A stretch of 39,281 bases of DNA from Prevotella sp. (GTDB taxonomy: Bacteria > Bacteroidota > Bacteroidia > Bacteroidales > Bacteroidaceae): assembly GCA_017509155.1 (NCBI GenBank), contig JAFWQE010000140.1, positions 1 through 39,281 on the forward strand, read 5' to 3'. A program made the position numbers and the translations under genes. The notes under the pieces were generated by a model. The model saw only the letters and a list, made by a program, of their open reading frames with translations, searched no databases and was not told the DNA's origin. Each line of letters opens with the position of its first letter. The first letter of the stretch is position 1. Shown one piece after another: positions 32,796 to 39,281 of this stretch.

Positions 32796-35339
32796 ATGAA
32801 AAATACCATCTTCGTGCTGCTGTCAGCATTCTTCAGCCTCACCGCCACGGCCAACGTGCCGCTGAAAGCGCCCAAGTGGAAGCTGCTGACCATGTACTAC
32901 AACCGCCCCGCCACCTATTTCGAGGAGTCGCTGCCCATCGGCAACGGCCGTCAGGGAGCGCTCATCTATGGCGACCCCGCAGACGATGTCATCCACCTGA
33001 ACGACATCACGCTCTGGACGGGACAGCCCGTCGACCAGCGCGAAGGGGAAGGTGCGTCGGCATGGATTCCCAGAATCCGCGAGGCGCTGTTCCGTGAGGA
33101 CTACCGCGCGGCAGACTCCCTGCAGCTGCATGTCCAGGGGCACAATTCGCAGTTCTACCAGCCCCTCGCCACCATGCATCTGCGCGACCTCACCGAGGGC
33201 ACCATGGAGAACTACCGCAGGGGGCTCAGCCTCGACAGCGCACTGGTGCAGATCGCGTATCGCAAGGGCGGCGTCAACGTGCGCCGCGAGTATTTCGCCT
33301 CTCATCCGGAGCAGATGATTGCCATCCGTCTTGTGGCCGACCGCGCCCGCAGCCTGTCGCAAGAGCTCACCATCACGTCGCAGGTGCCCCACACGGCCAA
33401 GGCCTCGCTGCCCCGTCCGCGCGCCTTTGCCAACGGCAGCACGCTGGGCTGGGAGGGAGAGATCACCATGACGGGCCACGCCATCGGCGACCCCATGGAG
33501 AGCATCCACTTCTGCTCGCATGTGCTGGTGCGGACGCCCGACGGACAGGTCACCGCCAGCGACTCCACGCTCTGCATCACCAACGCCTCGGAAATCATCA
33601 TCTACTTCGTCGACCGCACCAGCTTCAACGGCGCCCGCCAGCATCCGGTCAGCAATGGTGCGCCCTATCTGGAGACCGTCGCCGACGATGCCTGGCGACT
33701 GGTGGACAAAAACTACAACTCGCTGCGTGAGCGCCATGTGAAGGACTATGAGCGATTCTTCGACCGCGTGGAGCTGCAGCTGGGCAAGCAAGAGGAGCAC
33801 ATCGTGGCCGGAAACCGTTTCCCCGTGGACGAAAGCTTTGAGGATGATATCATGCCGGTGGACGAACTGCTCAGGGAATATACCGACCACGGCGGACAGT
33901 CGCGCTATCTGGAGGAGCTCTACTTCCAGTATGGCCGCTACCTGCTCATCAGCTGTTCGCGCACGCCGGGCGTTCCCGCCAACCTGCAAGGACTGTGGAC
34001 ACCCCACAAGTTCTCGCCCTGGCGCGGCAACTACACCATGAACATCAACCTGGAGGAGAACTACTGGCCGGCCTTCGTGGCCAACCTGAAAGAGATGGCT
34101 GAGCCGCTGGACGCTTTCGTTGCGTCGCTGGCCGAGAACGGACGCCACACCGCCCACCATTTCTACGACATTGAAAGCGGTTGGTGCGCATCGCACAACA
34201 GCGACATCTGGGCCATGACAAACCCCGTGGGCGAGCAGAATGAGAAGCCCGAATGGGCCAACTGGAACATGGGCGGCGCATGGCTCGTACACACGTTGTG
34301 GGAGCGCTACCTGTTCACCGGCGACAAGTCGTACCTGCAGAACGTGGCCTTCCCGCTGATGAAAGGGGCGGCGGAGTTCTGTCTGGACTGGCTCATAGAG
34401 AACCCGAAGCACAGGGGCGAGCTGATAACCGCACCAAGCACATCGCCCGAAAACGAATATGTCACCGACAAGGGCTACCACGGCATGACCTGCTACGGCG
34501 GAACTGCCGACCTGGCCATCATCCGCGAACTGCTCACCAACCTCTGCGCTGCCTGCCGCATTCTGGACACCGAGCCCGAGCTGCAGGCCAGAGCCGCCGA
34601 TGCACTGCGCCGCCTGCACCCCTACACCATTGGCAGCGAGGGCGACCTGAACGAGTGGTTCCACGACTGGAAAGACTACGACCCGCACCACCGACATCAG
34701 TCGCACCTCATCGGTCTTTACCCGGGCAACCACCTGCTCCGCGAGGGATCCTCAACCGAAATCGGAGGAAACAAGGCCGCTCTCATGGATGCCTGCCGGC
34801 AGACGCTTGTGCAGAAAGGCGACGAGACCACGGGCTGGAGCACGGGCTGGCGCATCAATCTGTGGGCGCGACTTCACGATGGCGAGCAGGCCTACCACAT
34901 CCTGCAGAAGCTGCTCACATACGTCTCGCCCGACGGCTACGACGGTCCAGACAAGCGCCGTTCCGGCGGAACCTACCCCAACCTGATGGACGCCCACCCG
35001 CCATTCCAGATTGACGGCAACTTCGGCGGTACGGCCGGCATGTGCGAAATGCTCATGCAGAGCCAGACCGACGGACAGACCTGCACCATAGAACTGCTGC
35101 CCGCCCTGCCGCAGGCATGGAACGAAGGCAGCGTGGGCTGGCTATGCGCCAGAGGAGGCTTCGAGACCAGTTTCAGCTGGAAAGACGGATTCGTGACGAG
35201 TCTGGCCATCCTCTCACGCGATGGCGGTACGGTACTGCTGCGCTACAACGGCATGGAGCAGACGCTCAAGCTGAAACCCCACGAGGTGAGGCAGATAAGC
35301 ATCAAGACACGGAAAACCACCAAGAAGGAAAGCAAATGA
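32796..35339 (+). CDS. GH95 alpha-L-fucosidase
   Basis: Exported glycoside hydrolase of family 95, which releases fucose (mostly alpha-1,2-linked) or alpha-L-galactose by inversion. The signal peptide is about 1-19 (cut near TATA-NV). The N-terminal domain begins YNRPATYFEESLPIGNGRQGALIYGD, and the (alpha/alpha)6 barrel and C-domain follow. Residues matching the catalytic set of Bifidobacterium AfcA are visible: NIN at 416-418 (asparagines), Glu552 in SPEN and Asp740 in FQIDGNFGG. Length of 847 residues is normal. The gene is followed after 51 bp by an AraC-type regulator. No SusC/SusD pair is in view. Host mucin or plant xyloglucan/pectin are possible sources of substrate. Confidence 0.93.
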   Translation: MKNTIFVLLSAFFSLTATANVPLKAPKWKLLTMYYNRPATYFEESLPIGNGRQGALIYGDPADDVIHLNDITLWTGQPVDQREGEGASAWIPRIREALFREDYRAADSLQLHVQGHNSQFYQPLATMHLRDLTEGTMENYRRGLSLDSALVQIAYRKGGVNVRREYFASHPEQMIAIRLVADRARSLSQELTITSQVPHTAKASLPRPRAFANGSTLGWEGEITMTGHAIGDPMESIHFCSHVLVRTPDGQVTASDSTLCITNASEIIIYFVDRTSFNGARQHPVSNGAPYLETVADDAWRLVDKNYNSLRERHVKDYERFFDRVELQLGKQEEHIVAGNRFPVDESFEDDIMPVDELLREYTDHGGQSRYLEELYFQYGRYLLISCSRTPGVPANLQGLWTPHKFSPWRGNYTMNINLEENYWPAFVANLKEMAEPLDAFVASLAENGRHTAHHFYDIESGWCASHNSDIWAMTNPVGEQNEKPEWANWNMGGAWLVHTLWERYLFTGDKSYLQNVAFPLMKGAAEFCLDWLIENPKHRGELITAPSTSPENEYVTDKGYHGMTCYGGTADLAIIRELLTNLCAACRILDTEPELQARAADALRRLHPYTIGSEGDLNEWFHDWKDYDPHHRHQSHLIGLYPGNHLLREGSSTEIGGNKAALMDACRQTLVQKGDETTGWSTGWRINLWARLHDGEQAYHILQKLLTYVSPDGYDGPDKRRSGGTYPNLMDAHPPFQIDGNFGGTAGMCEMLMQSQTDGQTCTIELLPALPQAWNEGSVGWLCARGGFETSFSWKDGFVTSLAILSRDGGTVLLRYNGMEQTLKLKPHEVRQISIKTRKTTKKESK

Positions 35340-35390
35340 ACCGTTCACGTCGACGCCACGGCAGCTGACGGAACAGAAAACAACAACAGG

Positions 35391-36335
35391 ATGAACCAAG
35401 AAACCCAGAACCAAGTCACCGCGAATGGCAGCAGCACGGCTGCCAGAAAGAAGAACGAAGGCCTGCAGATACAGGTCATCACCGTGGAGAGCATCAAGAG
35501 CGTAGCCCGCCAGTCATGCAGCATCGGCAACGAACTGCTGGTTCTCGACGACCTGGCGCAGATGCCGTGGCCCACATCGCCGCGACGCATGAAGTGCATC
35601 CTGCTGGCCCTCTGCCTCAAAGGCAAGGCGCAATACAGCATGGACACCGAGGAAAGGATGGTGAAACCGGGAGATGTGCTCATCGTCAACGAGGGAACCA
35701 TTGTCGACAACTACATGTTCAGCAGCGACTTCAACGGCATCGCCATCCTGATGAACACCGACTTTTTCCAGGAAATCATCAAGGGCATACACGAGCTGTC
35801 GCAGCTGTTCCTGTTCTCGCGTGCACACCCCGTGTTCAGCCTCAGCAACGAAGAGGTGTTCGCCATTCAGGCCTATTTCCGCGCCATCAAGTACCGCGTG
35901 GAGGATGCCGGCCACCATTTCCGACGCGAAGTGGTGTGCTCGCTCATGATGACGATGGTCTACGACGTGAGCAACGTCATCTACCGCCTGCTGCAGGTCA
36001 ACGACACGCCGCAGACGCGCGCAGAGAGCCTCTTCGCCAAGTTCATCCGACTGGTGGAGCAGAACTTCAGGAAGGAGCGACGCGTGGGGTGGTATGCCGA
36101 GCAGCTATGCATCACTCCCAAGTACCTGTCGGAGACGGTCAAGCTGGTGAGCCGCCGCACGCCCAACGAATGGATTGACAACTATGTGACGCTGGAGATA
36201 AGGGTACTGCTGAAAAATTCGTCCATGAGCATCAAGGAGATAGCGCAGAACCTGAACTTCCCCAACCAGTCGTTCCTTGGCAAATACTTCAAGGAACATG
36301 TGGGCATGTCGCCCAAGGAATACCGCAGAAGCTGA
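35391..36335 (+). CDS. AraC-family transcriptional regulator
   Basis: The 314-residue protein has an N-terminal cupin-like sensing part (about 50-130: KGKAQYSMDTEERMVKPGDVLIVNEGTIVDNYMF) and a C-terminal AraC DNA-binding domain (about 210-314). That domain includes RVGWYAEQLCITPKYLSETVKLVSRRTPNEWIDNY and the second helix-turn-helix SIKEIAQNLNFPNQSFLGKYFKEHVGMSPKEYRR. It is cytoplasmic. It lies downstream of the GH95 gene on the same strand, which suggests but does not prove that it controls it; the effector is not predictable from the sequence. Confidence 0.92.
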   Translation: MNQETQNQVTANGSSTAARKKNEGLQIQVITVESIKSVARQSCSIGNELLVLDDLAQMPWPTSPRRMKCILLALCLKGKAQYSMDTEERMVKPGDVLIVNEGTIVDNYMFSSDFNGIAILMNTDFFQEIIKGIHELSQLFLFSRAHPVFSLSNEEVFAIQAYFRAIKYRVEDAGHHFRREVVCSLMMTMVYDVSNVIYRLLQVNDTPQTRAESLFAKFIRLVEQNFRKERRVGWYAEQLCITPKYLSETVKLVSRRTPNEWIDNYVTLEIRVLLKNSSMSIKEIAQNLNFPNQSFLGKYFKEHVGMSPKEYRRS

Positions 36336-36362
36336 ATGCCTCCATGGCTTCTTGTCATTTGA

Positions 36363-36379
36363 GTCGGATGGCATCCGAC
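36363..36379. repeat. Palindrome GTCGGATG/CATCCGAC after the AraC gene
   Basis: Two perfect 8-bp arms around a single G lie 27 bp after the stop codon. No T-tract follows, so it is not a standard terminator. It resembles the other GGAT/ATCC palindromes in the window. Confidence 0.55.
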
Positions 36380-36428
36380 CCATCGCCAATGCTTATTTGC
36401 CAAAGGAAGGGCACGGCCTCACTTTCGC

Positions 36429-36738
36429 AACATAAATCTACATCAATCCACCATGAATTTCCTTACCAGAACATCCATGTCAGATTGATGTAGATTGACG
36501 TTATATCACCTAAAACGCTCATCTATCATGCCCCCCTTTAGCCGCAGTATTCATGATAGATTGATGAAGATTTACGTTATATCACCTAAAACACTCATCT
36601 ATCATGACTCCCTTTAGCCGCAGTATTCATGATATATTGACGAAGATTTACGTTAAAAAACTCAAGCGCAAACCTACTTCCCGTCTTATTTCTTCGTGAA
36701 GAGACACCCCACGGCATCCACCTTGAGGTCGGGGTGCA
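36429..36738. repeat. Tandem duplication copy A, including a gene tail
   Basis: This 310-bp block repeats as copy B at 36741-36975. Differences are a few substitutions, one extra T in B, and one additional 76-bp module in A (36500-36575 and 36576-36651, against a single one at 36813-36888 in B). Inside lie inverted words: AATCTACATCAAT against ATTGATGTAGATT, and CTATCATG against CATGATAG. The last part, 36686-36738, equals the 3' end of the small lipoprotein gene. So a segment containing gene end plus downstream DNA has been doubled. Confidence 0.9.
36686..36736 (-). pseudogene. Detached duplicate of the 124-aa lipoprotein C-terminus
   Basis: On the minus strand this piece encodes HPDLKVDAVGCLFTKK and a TAA stop, identical in protein to the last 16 codons of the lipoprotein gene that ends at 36923. 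No upstream part of a gene precedes it, so it is a remnant made by the tandem duplication 36429-36975 and cannot be a working gene by itself. Confidence 0.85.
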
Positions 36739-36740
36739 AG

Positions 36741-36975
36741 AACGTAAATCTACATCAATCCACCATGAATTTTCCTTACCAGAACATCCATGTCAGATTG
36801 ATGTAGATTGACGTTATATCACCTAAAACGCTCATCTATCATGACCCCCTTTAGCCGCAATATTCATGATAGATTGATGAAGATTTACGTTAAAAACCTC
36901 AAGCGCAAACCTGTTTCCCGTCTTATTTCTTCGTGAAGAGACACCCCACGGCATCCACCTTGAGGTCGGGATGCA
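36741..36975. repeat. Tandem duplication copy B
   Basis: This is the second copy of the block at 36429-36738, with one 76-bp module (36813-36888) instead of two. Its right part (36923-36975) is the real 3' end of the lipoprotein gene. Shared words include AAATCTACATCAATCCACC, CAGATTGATGTAGATTGACG and AAGATTTACGTTA. The copy is still nearly identical to A, which suggests recent origin or ongoing conversion. Confidence 0.9.
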
Positions 36976-37297
36976 CCTTGTTGGCGTTGAGCATGGCCGT
37001 ATCGGTGACAGCCTGTCCGCCGCGCATGCCGCTCAGCAGGAGCATGTTCTCATGGGCTGCTTCCCAATGCGTATACTCGGTGTCACCAATCTTGCCACTC
37101 ATGCTACCCTCGCCGTCGAGGGTGATAGTGGCATTCTTCACGCTGTCGGCCCATTCGCCGGCCAGCGCGTAAGGGTTGATTTCGGCCTCGGCCTGAATAA
37201 TACGAGTCTGCTTGCCTGCAGCCGCTTTCTTCACACGTTCACACGAACTGATGCCGACCACCAGTAACAGCGCCAGCACAACACTCAGTTTCTTCAT
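36923..37297 (-). CDS. Small lipoprotein, function unknown
   Basis: I do not recognise a family with certainty. The 124-residue product has a signal peptide with lipobox GISSC (Cys19), a short basic linker, and a soluble part with ALAGEWADSVKNATITLDGEGSMSGKIGDTEYTHWEAAHENMLLL in pieces. This is beta-rich and recalls lipocalin-like domains that detect a small ligand, only by feel. The frame runs further upstream, but the ATG at 37295-37297 gives the signal peptide. It begins 22 bp after the other small lipoprotein gene, so both form one operon. Its 3' end is part of the local tandem duplication. Confidence 0.75.
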   Translation of the reverse strand: MKKLSVVLALLLVVGISSCERVKKAAAGKQTRIIQAEAEINPYALAGEWADSVKNATITLDGEGSMSGKIGDTEYTHWEAAHENMLLLSGMRGGQAVTDTAMLNANKVHPDLKVDAVGCLFTKK

Positions 37298-37319
37298 AAC
37301 TATTCTAACAATTGCTTTT

Positions 37320-37574
37320 TCAGTTTTCTTCCTTTTTCTTGTCGTTATCCACTGGGGCTGCCTGTTCCTGCTGCCTCTTGTAGAGCATCTCGGGCGGTCC
37401 GTAGATGCAGACGGGCGGTTCAACTTGTCTCACCGGCTTGAGGGTGTCGTAGAGCGTCATGGTTGGACCGTCCAACGGCGCCTCCGGCTTTGCTGTGCGA
37501 CAGCTGCCAAAGCCCAGGGCCACGATGGCCGAGCCCAGCGCCGCATTCATCCATCCTTTCAGTTTCTTGTCCAT
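37320..37574 (-). CDS. Very small lipoprotein with VCIYGPPE motif
   Basis: The 84-residue product has a hydrophobic N-terminus with lipobox GFGSC (Cys25), a Pro-rich middle, the motif PPVCIYGPPEMLY (54-65) and a charged Lys/Glu/Asp tail. Short Bacteroidota lipoproteins with a CxYGPP or YGxPP word exist; I cannot name a function. It is the first gene of a two-lipoprotein operon with a good promoter upstream. The compact size, lipobox and promoter support a real gene. Confidence 0.72.
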   Translation of the reverse strand: MDKKLKGWMNAALGSAIVALGFGSCRTAKPEAPLDGPTMTLYDTLKPVRQVEPPVCIYGPPEMLYKRQQEQAAPVDNDKKKEEN

Positions 37575-37605
37575 GGTTCCTTCTTTCTTAATTGGTTTCC
37601 GCCTG

Positions 37606-37639
37606 CAAACTTACAACTTTTTTCTGGAATACACAACAA
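37606..37639 (-). promoter_or_regulatory. Promoter of the small-lipoprotein operon
   Basis: On the minus strand TTGTTG (37639-37634), then 20 nt, then TAAGTTTG (37613-37606) match the -33 and -7 elements of Bacteroidota promoters. The first ATG (37574) follows 31 nt downstream. Confidence 0.7.
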
Positions 37640-37826
37640 TCGCACCAAGAAATTACATCCTTTATCTTTAGGAGTTGCAGAAGTGCTGGAGTTCATGATT
37701 TGCAGACGTTGGTTTTATTTGCTCCATTTAAAGATTCGCACAAAAGCATCGTCTGCAGCCCGGCCTTTGGTCGTTCTGCTTGCAGACAACTCCTGTACTC
37801 CTACACTCCTGTAACCACTTACATTG
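37640..37826. other. Gene-free stretch before the second 22-nt array
   Basis: No gene is supported here. GCAGACG near 37703 and CGTCTGC near 37751 form an inverted pair, and ACTCCTGTACTCCTACACTCCTGT is a short degenerate repeat of ACTCCT words near 37790-37815. Frames on both strands are short and without family likeness. Confidence 0.5.
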
Positions 37827-38046
37827 AGCCCATCTGCCGTTTTTTGCCCGTCGTTTTGTCAGTTTCGGCAAACAAAACCGCCAGTTTTTGTAAACGAATC
37901 CATTGGATTCGTCCAACGATTCCATTGATTTCGTTCAACAATTCCATTGGATTCGTTCAACAATTCCATTGGATTTGTTTCGCCATTCTGCCGCTTTTGC
38001 TTCTCCCATCCATCGTTTTATCCACAGATTTCCGGCAGTTTTGTTC
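37827..38046. repeat. 22-nt-period dyad array, locus 2 (10 units)
   Basis: Ten consecutive 22-nt blocks start at 37827, 37849, 37871, 37893, 37915, 37937, 37959, 37981, 38003 and 38025. Units 1-3 have CTGCCG, GTCAG or CGCCAG cores followed by GTTTT or GTTTC. Units 4-7 (37893-37980) have CCATTGG or CCATTGA cores, the clearest being ACGAATCCATTGGATTCGT, a dyad with 9-bp arms. Units 8-10 return to CTGCCGC, ATCG and GGCAG cores. The order of classes is the same as at 20651-20914. It is not CRISPR: there are no unique spacers of constant length between identical repeats. Confidence 0.85.
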
Positions 38047-38153
38047 TGAAGCGCAGGCGCGGTCTCTGCTTTATTATGGAAACCCGTCCTCTATATATAA
38101 ATGCCCACGCACCTGTTGATGGACAAATGGAGACCCCACCCCTGTCCCCTCCA

Positions 38154-38323
38154 GACCGACCCCAGCCCTCCCTGTTTAGGGAGGGAGTTCAGAAAGGGGA
38201 GTTGCTGCGCATCATGCGGGAGTTGAGGTGTATAGTGTAGGCGGCAGCCACTGCGAAGAATGTAGGCGGTAGCCACTTCCCTCCTTGTACTCCCTCCCTA
38301 AACAGGGAGGGCTGGGGTGGGTC
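38154..38323. repeat. 35-bp-arm inverted repeat made of palindromes
   Basis: The arms 38154-38188 and 38289-38323 are complementary with one mismatch; the inner 28 bp (38161-38188, 38289-38316) match perfectly. Each arm contains CCCTCCCT-GTTT-AGGGAGGG, itself a near palindrome. The first arm continues GTTCAGA, as does the relative at about 722-746 after ftsZ. The 100-bp loop includes a duplicated TGTAGGCGG-AGCCACT word. It lies just beyond the stop of the BspA-like gene and may form its 3' end structure. Confidence 0.8.
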
Positions 38324-38338
38324 TTCAGGGGGGGCTTA

Positions 38339-39281
38339 TCACTTCACCACGACCTTTTTCCCGTCAACGATGTAGACGCCTTTCTTGGTGGGCAGTTCGT
38401 TCAGCTTGCGACCGTCGAGGGTGTAGATGCCCTGCACGGAGGTTGTCTTGTCGGTAACAGCTTCGATGCTTGTGGCGACGGCTTCACTGATATCGGTGAA
38501 GTAGCCCGGGTTGCTCGTGCCATAGTCGATGTGGGCATAGGCCTTGTCAGTATGGTTGACATTGTACGTCGTGCCCTTGCCACCCCTCAGATTGGTGCAT
38601 TGATAGAACATGTTATAGGAAGTGGTCACGGCTGCCGTGCTCCAGCCATCGGCCACATAGATGGTGCTCAGGCTGCTGCAGTTACGGAACATGTCTTCCA
38701 TATCCTTCACCTTGGACGTGTTGAAGGTGCTCAGGTCAAGGCTTGTCAATTGCGTACAGTCCTCAAACATAGAAGCCATATTCGTCACCTCGCTGGTGTT
38801 CAGGCAACTCATGTCCGGGATGGTCTGAATTCTGCTCATGCCATCAAACCATTGGTAGGTAGATGTCGGGCGGGCATCGGCAAACGACGAGTCAAAGACT
38901 ACCTTGGCAACATAGGAATTGTAGGCGTCGGCTTTCCAGCCGGGAATGCCGTTGCCTGTGTTCAGGTCGTATTTCGTGCCCGTGCGAGTGAGGCGCTGGT
39001 TGTCGTAGTAGAACGTCAGCGTCCTGTTCGTCGGTGTGTAGCAGGCATAGGCCACGGGCGCGTTCTTATCGGTGAAGTAGCCCGGGTTGCTCGGGCCGCC
39101 GTCGATGTGGGCATAGGACTTGTCCGTATAGTTGACATTGTACGTCGTGCCCTGTCCACCCCTCAGATACGGGCATTTATAGAACATGTTATAGGAAGTG
39201 GTCACGGCTGCCGTGCTCCAGCCATTGGCCACAAAGATGGTGCTCAGGCTGCCGCAGTTACGGAACATGTCTTCCATATCC
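38339..39281 (-). CDS. BspA-like surface protein, C-terminal part (cut by window edge)
   Basis: At least 313 codons of a larger protein; the frame continues past the right edge, so the start is not in view. It contains repeats of the DUF285/BspA-like leucine-rich type: SEVTNMASMFEDCTQLTSLDLSTFNTSKVKDMEDMFRNCSSLSTIYV. A module of 192 codons (576 bp) is present twice in part: MEDMFRNC, then WSTAAVTTSYNMFY, then AHIDxGxSNPGYFTD. The end GIYTLDGRKLNELPTKKGVYIVDGKKVVVK is of a type common on secreted Prevotella proteins and probably serves sorting or anchoring. Cell-surface adhesion is the usual role of BspA-like proteins; here it is inferred. Confidence 0.88.
   Translation of the reverse strand, partial: DMEDMFRNCGSLSTIFVANGWSTAAVTTSYNMFYKCPYLRGGQGTTYNVNYTDKSYAHIDGGPSNPGYFTDKNAPVAYACYTPTNRTLTFYYDNQRLTRTGTKYDLNTGNGIPGWKADAYNSYVAKVVFDSSFADARPTSTYQWFDGMSRIQTIPDMSCLNTSEVTNMASMFEDCTQLTSLDLSTFNTSKVKDMEDMFRNCSSLSTIYVADGWSTAAVTTSYNMFYQCTNLRGGKGTTYNVNHTDKAYAHIDYGTSNPGYFTDISEAVATSIEAVTDKTTSVQGIYTLDGRKLNELPTKKGVYIVDGKKVVVK

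Noticed and set aside
32823-34733. Minus-strand ORF of 636 codons opposite the GH95 gene
   Set aside because: It is a shadow frame. The plus strand holds a complete fucosidase with signal peptide and catalytic residues.
36686-36975. Diversity-generating retroelement template/variable repeat pair
   Set aside because: The duplicated gene ends are identical at the protein level, changes are not adenine-specific, and no reverse transcriptase gene is in the window.

Overview
The window looks like a chromosomal segment of a GC-rich member of the Bacteroidales, most likely Prevotellaceae. The reasons are: the Bacteroidota order of the division and cell-wall (dcw) cluster (mraZ to ftsZ without murF or ddl), promoters of the TTTG-N19/20-TAnnTTTG type, a glycine-lipid synthesis gene pair, a GH95 fucosidase beside an AraC-type regulator, and a BspA-like surface protein ending in a KGVYIVDGKKVVVK-type tail. 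The genus is inferred; the order/phylum call is well supported.

Layout. 1-871: no gene, packed with palindromic and tandem repeats and a minus-strand terminator. 872-17410 (minus): the 13-gene dcw cluster, read mraZ-rsmH-ftsL-ftsI-murE-mraY-murD-ftsW-murG-murC-ftsQ-ftsA-ftsZ, headed by a MraZ-type operator of TGGGN boxes. 17865-19746 (plus): a PlsC-like and a GNAT-like acyltransferase, probably GlsA and GlsB. 19747-20979: a 1.2-kb gene-free block of inverted repeats and phased short repeats. 20980-22317 (minus): dNTPase, divergent from a plus-strand run 22488-28094 of lipoprotein, dut, TPR lipoprotein, DUF4292 lipoprotein and an EnvC-like M23 protein. 28108-29960 (minus): recO and an ArgE-like deacetylase. 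30067-32676 (plus): tRNA-Glu, rpsT, gyrB. 32796-36335 (plus): GH95 alpha-L-fucosidase and an AraC-family regulator. 36336-38338: repeat-rich DNA around a minus-strand pair of small lipoproteins. 38339-39281 (minus): the C-terminal part of a BspA-like protein, cut by the window edge.

How the genes work together. The dcw cluster makes lipid II (MurE, MurD, MurC, MraY, MurG), polymerises and cross-links it at the septum (FtsW, FtsI) and builds the divisome (FtsZ, FtsA, FtsQ, FtsL). The EnvC-like protein probably serves septal peptidoglycan splitting, so two separate loci here serve division. GlsA/GlsB make envelope aminolipids; dut and the dNTPase shape nucleotide pools.

The least explained signal is non-coding. 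Two gene-free loci (20651-20914 and 37827-38046) each carry a strict 22-nt-period array of A-rich/core/T-rich dyads with the same internal order of unit types (three of one class, four with a CCATTGG-like core, then more of the first class). In addition, the last two dcw spacers and the region after ftsZ each hold a different GC-rich minisatellite, with unit lengths of 51, 22 and 11 bp.
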